From positions 310,001 through 374,000 of the forward strand of contig WGOD01000001.1 of assembly GCA_016124205.1 (NCBI GenBank): a DNA stretch of 64,000 nucleotides, given 5' to 3'. Shown here piece after piece: positions 37,498 to 48,236 of the stretch. Under the pieces are notes generated by a model, which was given only the letters and a program-made list of their open reading frames with translations, was not told where the DNA came from and made no database searches. Each line of letters opens with the position of its first letter. The stretch's first letter is position 1. Made by a program: the position numbers and the translations under genes. The stretch comes from Alphaproteobacteria bacterium. GTDB lineage: Bacteria > Pseudomonadota > Alphaproteobacteria > Caulobacterales > Maricaulaceae.

Positions 37498-38348
37498 TCC
37501 TGCGTGCGACGATCCTTGGCTGTGGTTCGTCCGGTGGTGTGCCGCGCGCCGACGGCGATTGGGGTACGTGTGACCCGAGCAATCCGAAAAATGTGAGGCG
37601 ACGCTGCAGCTTGCTGGTGGAAGCTGCGGCTTCGGACGAAGCACTGGCAGCTGGCGAAACCACCAATATCCTGATCGATACGTCACCGGATCTGCGGGCC
37701 CAGGCACTCTCGGTCGGCCTGCAGCGCATCGACGCGGTGATGATCACGCACGACCACGCCGACCAGACGCACGGCATCGACGATCTGCGCGCCTTCGTTT
37801 ACCGCGCGCGCCGCCACATGCCGGTTCACATGAGCCGCGATACCGCCAAAGAGCTCCTGAGCCGCTTCGATTACGCCTTTGAGGGCGATGGAAAGCTCTA
37901 CCGGCCGCTATTCACGCCGCATGTCTGGGATGATTTTGGTGTCCCAATTCGCGTCGAAGGTCCGGGCGGCGCGGTCGACATCATACCGTTTGAACTCCAT
38001 CACGGTCCGATCATGTCGACCGGGTTCCGGTTCGGACCGATTGCGTATTCGCCGGACGTGAACGGCGTGCCGGACGCAGCGTTCGACAGCCTGAGCGGCG
38101 CGCAGGTCTGGATCGTCGATGCGCTGCGCGAGGATCAGCATCCGACGCATGCCTCCGTCAACGACGCGCTCGGCTGGCTGGAACGCTCCGGTATTCCGGA
38201 GGGCGTTCTGACGAACCTTCACATCGATCTCGACTACGACACGCTCGCCAGGAAGCTTCCGAAGGGTGTGCGTCCAGCCCATGACGGGCTCAGTGTGACG
38301 TGGGACGGTGCGAAAACACACTATTCGACCCATCCCTATGTCTCATAA
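37494..38348 (+). CDS. MBL-fold metallo-hydrolase (PhnP/RNase Z-like)
   Basis: ATILGCGSSGGVPR, MITHDHADQTHGIDDLR; GTG start overlaps the tatD-like stop. Confidence 0.92.
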   Translation: MILRATILGCGSSGGVPRADGDWGTCDPSNPKNVRRRCSLLVEAAASDEALAAGETTNILIDTSPDLRAQALSVGLQRIDAVMITHDHADQTHGIDDLRAFVYRARRHMPVHMSRDTAKELLSRFDYAFEGDGKLYRPLFTPHVWDDFGVPIRVEGPGGAVDIIPFELHHGPIMSTGFRFGPIAYSPDVNGVPDAAFDSLSGAQVWIVDALREDQHPTHASVNDALGWLERSGIPEGVLTNLHIDLDYDTLARKLPKGVRPAHDGLSVTWDGAKTHYSTHPYVS

Positions 38349-38372
38349 TATTCATTATGCGCCTTTGATATC

Positions 38373-39173
38373 ATGATGTTCAAGACAACAGACCAAGCCC
38401 TCGCCGACCTCCTTGCTGTCATGGCAAGGCTGCGCGACCCGGAAACCGGTTGTCCGTGGGACGTGGAGCAGACCTTCGAGACGATCGCGCCCTACACGAT
38501 CGAGGAAGCCTATGAGGTCGAGGACGCGATCCGCCGCGGCAACCCGGCCGAGATCAAGGACGAGCTCGGAGATCTCCTCCTGCAGGTCATCTTCCATGCC
38601 CGCATGGCCGAAGAAGCCGGTCTGTTCGACTTCAATGACGTCGCCGCGTCGATCCGCGACAAGATGATCCGCCGGCATCCGCACGTCTTCGGGGATGCGT
38701 CCTACGCCAGTTCGACCGAGCAGACGCAGGCCTGGGAGGAGATCAAGGCGGCCGAGCGCAAGGACACAAAGGGCGCGGAAAGCCTCCTGGACGATGTTCC
38801 CCTCGGCCTCCCGGCCCTGAAACGCGCCCAGAAGCTGCAAAAGCGCGCGGCCACCGTCGGTTTTGACTGGCCGGACGCAGAACGGGTCTGGGACAAGGTC
38901 GAGGAAGAGCTGGCCGAGGTGCGCGAAGCTGCGGCCAGCGGCGACCCCGAAAAGACCGCCGAGGAAATTGGCGATTTGCTATTCGTTATCGTGAATTACG
39001 CACGAAAGCTGAAGCTCGACGCGGAATCCTCGGCGCGGGATGCGAACGCCAAGTTCGAGCGCCGCTTCCGGCACATCGAAATGCGACTGACGGAAGCCGG
39101 GCGCAAGCCGGAAGACACGTCTCTCGACGAAATGGAAGCGCTCTGGGTCGAGGCGAAGACGCTCGAGCGCTAG
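38373..39173 (+). CDS. mazG: Nucleoside triphosphate pyrophosphohydrolase MazG
   Basis: MARLRDPETGCPWDVEQTFETIAPYTIEEAYEVEDAIRRGN; duplicated MazG domain. Confidence 0.96.
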   Translation: MMFKTTDQALADLLAVMARLRDPETGCPWDVEQTFETIAPYTIEEAYEVEDAIRRGNPAEIKDELGDLLLQVIFHARMAEEAGLFDFNDVAASIRDKMIRRHPHVFGDASYASSTEQTQAWEEIKAAERKDTKGAESLLDDVPLGLPALKRAQKLQKRAATVGFDWPDAERVWDKVEEELAEVREAAASGDPEKTAEEIGDLLFVIVNYARKLKLDAESSARDANAKFERRFRHIEMRLTEAGRKPEDTSLDEMEALWVEAKTLER

Positions 39174-40471
39174 AATTCCTGCCCGTGCTTCGGGAAGGCC
39201 ACGGCGAAACGCCCGGCGTCTTCCGGGGTCAGGCGCACCGTCATCGAGATCGCCCCGGTCTCGCTGTTCGAGGTTTCGCGCAGCACCGCGCCATGCTCAT
39301 GCAGCCAGGCATGGGCCTTGCCCTCACCCGGCGCGAGTTCGACCGTCAGGACGCGGGCCCGTTCCAGCAAGGCGCGCTCGATCGCTGCCATGAACCGTTC
39401 CGTGCCCTCGCCCGTCAGCGCGGACATGGCGATCGTCTCGAACACGCCCTCGCCCTTTTTCGGCGGCGCGTCGTCGAGATCGTCATCCCACAGGTCGATC
39501 TTGTTGAAGACCTCGATCACCGTCTGGCCGTGATTCACGCCGGCTTCGAGATCGTCGAGGATGGATTCCACTTCCGCGCGGTGCAGGTCGAAATCGGCGG
39601 CCGAGACATCCATCACATGGATCAGCACGTCGGCGTCCCTCACCTCTTCCAGGGTCGCGCGGAAGGCGGCAATCAGCTCGGTCGGGAGGTCGATGATGAA
39701 ACCGACCGTGTCGGACATCAGTGCCTTGATCCCGTTCGGGGTTTCAAACGCCCGGACCGTGGTGTCGAGCGTCGCGAACGGCATGTCCTTGGCCAGGACG
39801 CGCGCGCCGGTGATCCGGTTGAACAGGGTCGACTTGCCGGCATTCGTGTAGCCGACGAGCGCCACGACCGGATACGGCACGTCCTGGCGTTGCTTGCGGT
39901 GCAGCGCGCGGGTCCGGCGTACGTCTTCCAGCTCGCGGCGTAGCTTCGCCATCTTGTCGGCGAGCAAGCGCCGGTCGGTCTCGATCTGGGTTTCGCCCGG
40001 ACCGGCGAGGAAACCGCCGCCGCCGCGCTGGCGTTCAAGGTGGGTCCAGGTGCGCACAAGGCGCGAGCGCTCATAGGCCAGGCGCGCCAGTTCGACCTGA
40101 AGCCGGCCTTCCTTGGTCCGCGCACGCCGGCCGAAGATTTCAAGGATCAGACCCGTCCGGTCGACGACCTTGACGTTCCACGCCTTCTCGAGATTGCGCT
40201 GCTGCACGGGCGAGAGCTTGGCATCGACGACGCAGACGGCGGCGCCCTTCTCTTCCAGCGTCTCGCGGATCTGTTCGGCCTTGCCGGACCCGAAGAATCG
40301 GCCCGGATCGATGGCGCGGACATGGGTGATGTCTCCGCCGGCCAGTTCCAGGTCGAGCGCCTCGGCGAGCCCGCACGCCTCTTCCAGCCGGGCGTCCACA
40401 TCATAGGCGCGCCCGCTGATCTGCGGATGGATGACGTAAACCCGGTCGGCCGGGGTTTCGGTTTCGATCAA
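39170..40471 (-). CDS. hflX: GTPase HflX
   Basis: [59 protein letters not shown]; next to hfq. Confidence 0.96.
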   Translation of the reverse strand: MIETETPADRVYVIHPQISGRAYDVDARLEEACGLAEALDLELAGGDITHVRAIDPGRFFGSGKAEQIRETLEEKGAAVCVVDAKLSPVQQRNLEKAWNVKVVDRTGLILEIFGRRARTKEGRLQVELARLAYERSRLVRTWTHLERQRGGGGFLAGPGETQIETDRRLLADKMAKLRRELEDVRRTRALHRKQRQDVPYPVVALVGYTNAGKSTLFNRITGARVLAKDMPFATLDTTVRAFETPNGIKALMSDTVGFIIDLPTELIAAFRATLEEVRDADVLIHVMDVSAADFDLHRAEVESILDDLEAGVNHGQTVIEVFNKIDLWDDDLDDAPPKKGEGVFETIAMSALTGEGTERFMAAIERALLERARVLTVELAPGEGKAHAWLHEHGAVLRETSNSETGAISMTVRLTPEDAGRFAVAFPKHGQEF

Positions 40472-40731
40472 GCCTCGCCGTCCTGATCACCGTCATCGCG
40501 TTCCGCTTCGAACAGCGAAACCGGCTGGGACGGCATGATGGTCGAGATTGCGTGCTTGTAGACCAGCTGCGACTGGCCATCGCGGCGCAGCAGAAGGCAG
40601 AAATTGTCAAACCAGGTGACAATCCCCTGAAGCTTCACGCCATTGACCAGAAAGATCGTCAGCGGGGTTTTCGATTTCCGGACCGCGTTCAGAAACACGT
40701 CCTGCAAATTTTGTTTTTTTTCCTGGGACAT
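40468..40731 (-). CDS. hfq: RNA chaperone Hfq
   Basis: [62 protein letters not shown]. Confidence 0.98.
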   Translation of the reverse strand: MSQEKKQNLQDVFLNAVRKSKTPLTIFLVNGVKLQGIVTWFDNFCLLLRRDGQSQLVYKHAISTIMPSQPVSLFEAERDDGDQDGEA

Positions 40732-40775
40732 GCCTTTTCTCCCCGCGACTCGCGCGGCTCACACACTCAATGCCA

Positions 40776-41699
40776 TCAAGGTATACGCCGCTTCGCCCTG
40801 CGCGCAACCAGTGGACCGGCCTCTCTTTTGTGCGGCGCAACAGAATTTTGCCGCGCTGCGGCAAGATAGGCTTTGCGGAGCGCGTTTGCCACCGGCCCCG
40901 GCTTGCCATCGCCGATCTTCTGACCGTCGATCGTCACCACGGCCGTGACATGGGCCGAGGCGGAGGTCACGAAAGCCTCTTTCGCGGCCAGGGCCTCGTC
41001 TCGCGTGAAGGCGCGTTCTTCGAAGCGGATCTTCTCGCCACTGGCAGCTTCGATCACGGCCAGACGCGTAATTCCGTTCAGAATGGAATTGGATGCGGCG
41101 CGCGTGACGAGCACGTTGTCTGCGGTCAGGATCCAGGCATTGGAGGACGATCCTTCGGTCACGGTTCCGTCCGGATCGATCAGCCACGCCTCGCCGGCAC
41201 CCGCTTCCTTCGCGGCTTGCTTGGCGAGCGCGTTGGGCAGAAGGGACACCGTCTTGATGTCGCGCCGTCCCCACCGGATGTCGGGCAAGGTAATGACGCC
41301 GATCCCTTTCTTCGCCTTGGTTTCGGCGGCCGCCAGATCGGTGCGTTTTGCGGTCACGATGACGGTCGGCTGGACCGGTGGCGTCGGAAAGGCATGGTCG
41401 CGCGGGGCCACGCCGCGCGAAACCTGCAGGTAGATCAGACCGTTGCGGAGCCGGTTACGCCGCACGATCTCATGCAGGACGAGAGTCAGCGCCGCGTCGC
41501 TCATCGGCACGGTGATCTGCAACTCGCCAAGCGACCGCCGCAGGCGTCCCAGATGCCCCGGCGTGTCGAGCAAGCCCCCTGCCCGCACCGCCCAGACCTC
41601 GTAGACGGCATCGGCGAACTGGTTGCCGCGATCCTCGATATGCACGGCCGCATCGGCATGGGGCAGAAAGGCACCGTCGACATAGGCAATGCGGGGCAT
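40776..41699 (-). CDS. dat: D-amino-acid aminotransferase (branched-chain aminotransferase fold)
   Basis: MPRIAYVDGAFLPHADAAVHIEDRGNQFADAVYEV, TEGSSSNAWILT. Confidence 0.9.
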   Translation of the reverse strand: MPRIAYVDGAFLPHADAAVHIEDRGNQFADAVYEVWAVRAGGLLDTPGHLGRLRRSLGELQITVPMSDAALTLVLHEIVRRNRLRNGLIYLQVSRGVAPRDHAFPTPPVQPTVIVTAKRTDLAAAETKAKKGIGVITLPDIRWGRRDIKTVSLLPNALAKQAAKEAGAGEAWLIDPDGTVTEGSSSNAWILTADNVLVTRAASNSILNGITRLAVIEAASGEKIRFEERAFTRDEALAAKEAFVTSASAHVTAVVTIDGQKIGDGKPGPVANALRKAYLAAARQNSVAPHKREAGPLVARRAKRRIP

Positions 41700-41705
41700 G
41701 GGGTG

Positions 41706-43115
41706 TCAGTCCTTTCTGAGGATGGCGAGCAATGCGGCGGCTCCGGCCATGATTTCCAGCCGCCCGAGCACCATCACGACGATGAAGAGAATCTGGTTCG
41801 GCGTCGAGAACACCGCCCAGCTCTGCCCGCCCTCGGCGCGGTCGAACAGAGGGCCGGCATTGGCGATCGCGGCCATCGAAGCCGTCCAGCCCTGTTCGAA
41901 GCCGTCGCCAAGCGCTGATCCGATGACGGTCGAGATCGTGACGGTCGCGACGAAGGCGAGCACGGTCGTCCAGAGCGCGGTAAAGCCGCCACTGCGCGCA
42001 TCCTTGTTGCGATAGCGCATGTTGAGCACGCTCGACGGGTGCGGCAGGCGGCCGAGATCGGTGAAGATCTGCCGCCAGAGCAAAACGAAGCGCGAGACCT
42101 TGATCCCGCCGGTCGTCGAGGCCGCCGAACCGCCGACAAGGGCCACGAACAGGGCCGCGACCGGCAGGAAGCCGCTGTCCGCGCTGGCCGTAAAGCCAGC
42201 CGTGGTGATGGCGAATATCGCTTCAGCCAGGGTCGAGAACGGGTGCGCGGCATCGACCGAAACCATGGATATCGCCCAAAGCGCGAGCAATAAGCCGAAA
42301 AAGCCGATCATTTCCGGATCGGGCCGCCAGTCATGGCCGCGATTGAGCGTCCAGAGCACGGCGATATTGATCGAGGCGATCAGACAGGCGCCGCAGAGGA
42401 TTACCGTGGCCATCGCCGGATAGTGCAGAGTCAGCGGCCCGCCCACCGGACTGTATCCTCCCGTGGAGAGGGCCGAGAGTGACAGGCAGATCGAGTCGAA
42501 AGCCGGCACGCCGCTGATCAGCAGAAGCACGAAGCAGAGAAGCGTCAGCAGGCCATAGACCGCGAAAATCCGCCGCGCCGCGACGTGGAGGTGCGAAAAC
42601 ACATTCTCCTGATCCACGGTCAGCAGGATGGTCTTGCGCAGCTGTTGCGCACCGCGATCGAGCACGGCGAGCAAACCCGCCGCGAAGACCAGCGTGCCGA
42701 AGCCGCCGGCAAAACTCATCACGCAGCGCCAGAGTACGACCTCCCGGCCCGCCTCCGCCGGTGCGACGAGAATGGCGCCTGTCGTGGTCAGCGCGGAATA
42801 GGCCTCGAAAATCGAGTCCATCGCCGTGAACTCAGGAACAAGCAGCGCGAAGGCAGGCGCTGCAAAGAGGGGTGAGATAGCCCAGGCGAGTGCAACGAAG
42901 GCGGAGACGTCCGCACCGCGGGTTCGCGTGCCTGACTGGCTGGTGGCCAGTGCCACGACCCCGCCGACCAGAAGCGGCAGAAGCGCGGTGACGGCATAGG
43001 CCACGGCCGCTGCCATCAGCGAAAAGATCAGCGCCAGGAGGCTGGCGGCGATCATGAAAATGCCGAGAGCGATCCAGCTGAGCCCGAGGGGCCGGAGGAA
43101 GGCGAGACTGCCCAC
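41706..43115 (-). CDS. trkH: TrkH-family potassium uptake protein
   Basis: Polytopic; LSTGGYSP, ITTAGFTASADSG, GGSAASTTGGIKVSR; next to trkA. Confidence 0.92.
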   Translation of the reverse strand: MGSLAFLRPLGLSWIALGIFMIAASLLALIFSLMAAAVAYAVTALLPLLVGGVVALATSQSGTRTRGADVSAFVALAWAISPLFAAPAFALLVPEFTAMDSIFEAYSALTTTGAILVAPAEAGREVVLWRCVMSFAGGFGTLVFAAGLLAVLDRGAQQLRKTILLTVDQENVFSHLHVAARRIFAVYGLLTLLCFVLLLISGVPAFDSICLSLSALSTGGYSPVGGPLTLHYPAMATVILCGACLIASINIAVLWTLNRGHDWRPDPEMIGFFGLLLALWAISMVSVDAAHPFSTLAEAIFAITTAGFTASADSGFLPVAALFVALVGGSAASTTGGIKVSRFVLLWRQIFTDLGRLPHPSSVLNMRYRNKDARSGGFTALWTTVLAFVATVTISTVIGSALGDGFEQGWTASMAAIANAGPLFDRAEGGQSWAVFSTPNQILFIVVMVLGRLEIMAGAAALLAILRKD

Positions 43116-43124
43116 GCTAGCGCA

Positions 43125-44498
43125 TCAGAAGTATTCGAGGCTGACCCGGAAAAGCTGCTCGACCTTGGTCACGAGCGCTGTTTCCGCGAACAGAAGGACA
43201 CGGTCATTTTCCCGGACGGTTTCGCCGTCGCCCGGCATCAGCACCTTGTCGCCGCGCACGACGGCGCCGAGCGTGACGCCATCGGGCAGGTCCATGTCGT
43301 CGATCGACTTGCCGACGAGCGGCGAGGTCGCCAGCGCCACGCCTTCCAAGGCTTCGGCCTTGCCACCGCCGAGCGATTGCAGGCCGGTGATCCGGCCCCG
43401 GCGAATGTGCTGGAGGATGGTGGAAACCGTCGTCGAGCGCGGGTCGATGAAGGCGTCGATATCAAGCGGCTCGCGAAGATCGGCGAACGCCTGCTCATTG
43501 ACGAGGCAGATCGTGCGCGCGGCCCCTTCCCGCTTCGCCATAACCGCGCTCATCAGATTGACCTTGTCGTCATTGGTGACGCAGACGACGAGTTCGGCGC
43601 GGTCGGCAGCGGCTTCACGCAGCAGGCTCGGCGACAGGCCGTCACCGTGCAGCACGACCGTCTTGCGCAGCTGGTCGGCAGCCGCTTCGGCCTTCTTCTT
43701 GTCGGCTTCAATGAGGCGGACCTTCAGGCCGCCGAGCCGTTCCAGCGAGCGGGCGACATAAACCCCGATATTGCCGGCGCCCACGATCACCACGCGGCGC
43801 ACCTTCTCGCTGGCGCGGCCGAAGATGTCGAGCACGCGGTCGAGCCGGGCCGGCTCGATCACCAGATAGGCTTCATCGCCGGCCAGAAGCGGGTCGGACC
43901 GATCCGGAATGAAGAGCTTGCCGTCGCGGTCGATGCCCACCAGCGTCAGGCGCAGATCCGGGAAGAGTTCACGCAACTGGTCGGGCGAGGAGCCGGCGAC
44001 CGGCGAGTTCTCATCAACCTGAAGTCCAAGCAGCTGGATACGGCCACCCGCGAACAGGGCGGTGGTGAAGGCGCCGGGCGTTTCCACCCGCTGCAGAATC
44101 GCCCGGCCGACTTCCAGTTCAGGCGAAATCACCACGTCGATCGGCAGGTGGCCGGTGGTGAACAGGTCGCGCCAGGCCGGTTCCAGATAGCTTTGCGCCC
44201 GGACCCGCGCGATACGCATCGGCGTGTTGAACAGCGAATGCGCGACCTGGCAGGCGATCATGTTGGTTTCGTCGGAATAGGTGACGGCGACCAGCAATTC
44301 CGCGTCCGCCGCTCCGGCGCGCTCCAGCGCGTCCGGGTGCGAGCCGTGACCCACAACGCCGCGCACATCGAGATCGGTCGTGATCTTGTTGATCAGTTCC
44401 GGCGACCAGTCGACAACCGTCACCGAATTGCCTTCTCGCGACAGGGCGCGGGCGATCCCGTATCCGACGCGGCCTGCACCGCAGACGACAGCTTTCAT
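43125..44498 (-). CDS. trkA: Trk system potassium transporter TrkA
   Basis: KAVVCGAGRVGYGIARALSREGNSVTVVD and second RCK VVIVGAGNIGVYVARSLERLG. Confidence 0.95.
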   Translation of the reverse strand: MKAVVCGAGRVGYGIARALSREGNSVTVVDWSPELINKITTDLDVRGVVGHGSHPDALERAGAADAELLVAVTYSDETNMIACQVAHSLFNTPMRIARVRAQSYLEPAWRDLFTTGHLPIDVVISPELEVGRAILQRVETPGAFTTALFAGGRIQLLGLQVDENSPVAGSSPDQLRELFPDLRLTLVGIDRDGKLFIPDRSDPLLAGDEAYLVIEPARLDRVLDIFGRASEKVRRVVIVGAGNIGVYVARSLERLGGLKVRLIEADKKKAEAAADQLRKTVVLHGDGLSPSLLREAAADRAELVVCVTNDDKVNLMSAVMAKREGAARTICLVNEQAFADLREPLDIDAFIDPRSTTVSTILQHIRRGRITGLQSLGGGKAEALEGVALATSPLVGKSIDDMDLPDGVTLGAVVRGDKVLMPGDGETVRENDRVLLFAETALVTKVEQLFRVSLEYF

Positions 44499-44517
44499 GT
44501 GAAATCTCCCGCGATCC

Positions 44518-45921
44518 CTACTCGATCATATCGTCGAGATCGGCTCGTGCCGAGGCGGGCGTCACACCCAGTGATTTGAGCTTCCGGTGAAGCGCCGAAC
44601 GTTCCATGCCGATAAAGGCCGCCGTGCGCGAGATGTTCCCGCCGAACCGGCTGATCTGGGCCTTCAGATATTCGCGTTCGAAATTCTCGCGCGCCTCGCG
44701 TAGCGGCAGGGCGATCATCCGTTCGGCATCGAACCCGGCCTCGCTGGTCTCGCGGCCCGCGACTTCCGACGGCAGCGAATCAAGCGTGATCGGCTGGTCG
44801 TCGTCGCCGGAGGCGAGGATCAGCAGTCGCTCCACATTGTTGCGCAACTGGCGGACATTGCCGGGCCAGTCATGCGCCTGCAGCGCGGCCATGGCGTCCT
44901 CGCCGATCTGCCGCCGGCTGAGGCCGGACATGGACGTGATCCGCGTGATGAAATGGTCGACGAGCAAAGGGATATCCTCGCGCCGGTCGGCCAGCGCCGG
45001 GATCTGGACCGGGACCACGGCGATGCGGTGGTAGAGATCCTCGCGGAACCGCCCCTGCCCGATCAGGTCGCGCAGATCCTTCGAGGAACTCGAGACGACC
45101 CGGACATTGACCTGGACGTCCGTCGTACCGCCCAGACGGTGGAAGCGCTGGTCGATCAACATGCGCAGCAGCTTGTTCTGCGAGGCGGTCGGCATGTCGC
45201 CGATCTCGTCGAGGAAGAGCGTGCCGCCATGGGCACGCTCCAGGAGCCCGACGCGGGTGACCGTTCCGTCTTCGCCCTCGTGGCCGAACAATTCTTCTTC
45301 GACCTTTTCCGGGGCCATGCCGGCGGCATTGACCGCGATGAAGCCGGCGTCTGCGCGCGGAGAACTCGCATGAATCAGACGGGCGACCAGCTCCTTGCCG
45401 CATCCGGCCGGTCCGGAAATCAGGACGCGCGAATTGGTTGGCGCGACCCGGTCGATCAGATGGCGCAGCTGGGCGATAAGCGGCGACTTGCCGACCAGCT
45501 CGGTTTCGAGATCGACCTTGGTGCGCAGCTCGGCATTCTCGCGGCGGAGGCGGGACGTTTCGAGCGCGCGCTCGACGGTGACGAGCAATTTGTCGCTCTT
45601 GAACGGTTTTTCGAGGAAGTCGTAAGCGCCCTTCCGGATCGCCGCGACGGCGGTCTCGATCGTCCCGTGCCCCGAGATCACGATCACCGGCAGGTCCGGA
45701 TCGGTCTTGCGGATGACATCGAGGAGTTCGATCCCGTCGAGACGGCTGCCCTGCAGCCAGACATCGAGGACGATCAGCGACGGCTTGCGCGACCGGATCG
45801 CCTGCAGCGCCCCGTCGGCGTCGGCCGCTTCCCGGGCCTGATAGCCCTCGTCTTCGAGGAGTCCGGAGATGAGGTCGCGAATATCGTCCTCGTCATCGAC
45901 GATCAGGATGTCTTTCGCCAT
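44518..45921 (-). CDS. ntrX: Nitrogen-related sigma-54 response regulator NtrX
   Basis: DILIVDDEDDIRDLISGLLEDEGY receiver, AAA+ GHEGEDGTV (GAFTGA-degenerate), Fis-type HTH; partner NtrY. Confidence 0.94.
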   Translation of the reverse strand: MAKDILIVDDEDDIRDLISGLLEDEGYQAREAADADGALQAIRSRKPSLIVLDVWLQGSRLDGIELLDVIRKTDPDLPVIVISGHGTIETAVAAIRKGAYDFLEKPFKSDKLLVTVERALETSRLRRENAELRTKVDLETELVGKSPLIAQLRHLIDRVAPTNSRVLISGPAGCGKELVARLIHASSPRADAGFIAVNAAGMAPEKVEEELFGHEGEDGTVTRVGLLERAHGGTLFLDEIGDMPTASQNKLLRMLIDQRFHRLGGTTDVQVNVRVVSSSSKDLRDLIGQGRFREDLYHRIAVVPVQIPALADRREDIPLLVDHFITRITSMSGLSRRQIGEDAMAALQAHDWPGNVRQLRNNVERLLILASGDDDQPITLDSLPSEVAGRETSEAGFDAERMIALPLREARENFEREYLKAQISRFGGNISRTAAFIGMERSALHRKLKSLGVTPASARADLDDMIE

Positions 45922-45927
45922 GACGGT

Positions 45928-48171
45928 TTACGCTCCTGTTTCAGTCGTTGCGGCCGTGGTCTCGACCATGTCGGCCAGCGGGAAGAAAAGTCGCACAATG
46001 GCGCCCGTTCCGGATTCGGGGACGTCGAGTTCGAGGCGGCCCTGGTGGTCTTCCATGACGCGCTTCACGATCGCGAGGCCAAGACCGGTCCCTTTCTCGC
46101 GGGTCGTCATGTAGGGCTCGGTCAGGCGTTCGCGGTCCGGGGTCGGCCAGCCCAGACCGTTGTCGCAGACCTCGATGACGGCATAGCCGTGCTCGGGGGT
46201 CAGCGTGACCGCGATCCGGCCCTGCAGCGCCTTGCCGCCATCGCGGTCACAGCGTGCGGTCACGCTTTCCGCGGCATTCTTCAGGATATTGGCCAGCGCC
46301 TGAACCGCGAGGCGTTCGTCGCACAGCGCGCGAACAGGCTCCTGTCCTGCCGTGAACTCGACCTTCAGATCCGGACTGGCGACGCGCTGCGCAAATACCG
46401 CGCTCTGCACCATTGAAGTCACGTCCGCGGGGGCGACTTTCGGCGTCGGCATGCGGGCGAAGGACGAGAATTCGTCGACCATGCGGCCGATATCGCTGAC
46501 CTGGCGCACGATCGTGTCGGTGCAGCGGTCGAACGTCTCGACGTCATGATCCTCGACATGCTTGCGGTATTTCCGGCGCAGCCGCTCGGCCGAGAGCTGG
46601 ATCGGGGTCAGCGGGTTCTTGATCTCGTGCGCGATACGGCGGGCGACGTCGCGCCAGGCGGCATTGCGCTGCGCGGCGACGAGTCGCGAAACGTCGTCGA
46701 ACGTCAGAACCAGACCGGCATCGGACGTGACCGCGGCGCGGACATTCAGCGACAGCGCCGCTTCGTCTGAGGATTCGATTTCGGTCTGCATTTCGGCGAC
46801 ATCGCCCGGACGCTTCCGGGCGGCATCGACGGCGGCCAGAAGCGCGGGTGCGACCTCTCCGATCGGATGGCCGACAAGGTCTTCCTCGTCGCGTTCAAGC
46901 AGCGCGCAGGCCGAACGGTTCACCAGGGTGACGCAATTGTCCTCGTCGAGACCGATGATGCCGGCCGTCACGCCGGCCAGCACGGCTTCGGTGAAGGCCC
47001 GGCGCCGTTCGGATTGCGCGTGGGATGCAACCAGCTCACGCCGCTGTCCGCGCAGTTGCCGCGTCATCCGGTTGAAGGCGAGGCCGAGCGTGGCGATCTC
47101 GTCGTCCTCGCGCTTCACCTCGACCCTTGCGTCCAGATCACCGCGCCGCACGCGTTCCGCCGCGCCGACGAGATTGGAAACAGGCCGGACGATCCGGGTT
47201 GCCGCGCCGAGCGCCAGCGAGATCGCCGCCAGCACGATCAGCAAGGCCGTCTCGAGATAGACGAGGATGTAGATCGGGCCGAGCTGGGCTTCGCGCTGAC
47301 CGGCGTTCCTGAGCTCGACGATCGCCGTTTCAGCGCGTTGCAGAACAGAAAGGTCGATGTTCAGGAAGACGTAGAGATAGGCGTCTTCATAAGCCGTCAT
47401 CTGCATCAGGGCGCGCATCGAGGCGTCGCCCGCGCTCGCCTGTTCCGGGGTCGACACGCCAATGTCGCCGTCGCCCGCAAGTTCGAACAGGCGTGGCGAG
47501 GGCGGGATGAAGGCCGGGCTGTCGGGCGTCTCCGCACGCGCCAGAACGGTGCCCTGCCCGTCCACGATGTAGGAGGCCTGAAAGCCGCGCACGATCGTCT
47601 GCTGACGCAGATACTGGGTGTACTGGATCCGCGCGTTGGAAAACGCCGTGACCGCATCGGGCTGACTGAGGTCGAGCGACATCAGACGCATCTGTTCTGA
47701 CGCTTCGCCGGCCTCGCGCTCCACGACTTCACGCGCGGCGCTGGCCGCGCCCTCGACCACCGCGCTGACGCGTTCGCCGAACCAGTATTCAACACCCCGG
47801 GTAAGCACCCCGCCGAGAAACACCGCGACGAGGATGGTCGGGATCGCCGCGGCAATCGTGAACATCGCGATGAAGCGCAGGTGGAGGCGTGGCGCGGGTT
47901 CACCAAAGCGCCGCCCGGTCAGGCGGCGCGCGACGCGCCAACCGACCACGATGGCCAGACCGGCGATGATGACGATGTTGATGTAAAGGAGGATGCGGAG
48001 CGGGGATGACCCGCCCGAGCCGGCCTCATTGCCCAGGATCAGCTGGAAAGCCGACGCGGCGAGAATGACGATGGCGATCGCAAACCCGCCGCCAACCAGG
48101 CTCGAATAGAGGCTTGGCGGGCTGATCTTGCGCCGTGAGGCACGGGAGGGCGTTGCGGAAGTCGCGGTCAC
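45928..48171 (-). CDS. ntrY: Sensor histidine kinase NtrY
   Basis: N-term TMs, HAMP, PAS, RRIAHEIKNPLTPIQLSAERLRRKY, HATPase. Confidence 0.95.
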   Translation of the reverse strand: MTATSATPSRASRRKISPPSLYSSLVGGGFAIAIVILAASAFQLILGNEAGSGGSSPLRILLYINIVIIAGLAIVVGWRVARRLTGRRFGEPAPRLHLRFIAMFTIAAAIPTILVAVFLGGVLTRGVEYWFGERVSAVVEGAASAAREVVEREAGEASEQMRLMSLDLSQPDAVTAFSNARIQYTQYLRQQTIVRGFQASYIVDGQGTVLARAETPDSPAFIPPSPRLFELAGDGDIGVSTPEQASAGDASMRALMQMTAYEDAYLYVFLNIDLSVLQRAETAIVELRNAGQREAQLGPIYILVYLETALLIVLAAISLALGAATRIVRPVSNLVGAAERVRRGDLDARVEVKREDDEIATLGLAFNRMTRQLRGQRRELVASHAQSERRRAFTEAVLAGVTAGIIGLDEDNCVTLVNRSACALLERDEEDLVGHPIGEVAPALLAAVDAARKRPGDVAEMQTEIESSDEAALSLNVRAAVTSDAGLVLTFDDVSRLVAAQRNAAWRDVARRIAHEIKNPLTPIQLSAERLRRKYRKHVEDHDVETFDRCTDTIVRQVSDIGRMVDEFSSFARMPTPKVAPADVTSMVQSAVFAQRVASPDLKVEFTAGQEPVRALCDERLAVQALANILKNAAESVTARCDRDGGKALQGRIAVTLTPEHGYAVIEVCDNGLGWPTPDRERLTEPYMTTREKGTGLGLAIVKRVMEDHQGRLELDVPESGTGAIVRLFFPLADMVETTAATTETGA

Positions 48172-48236
48172 ATCAGGACATTAAACCCGCCTGTTGCCGA
48201 CAATCAACAGCGATGTGTTGTTCCCGCAACAGCGGT

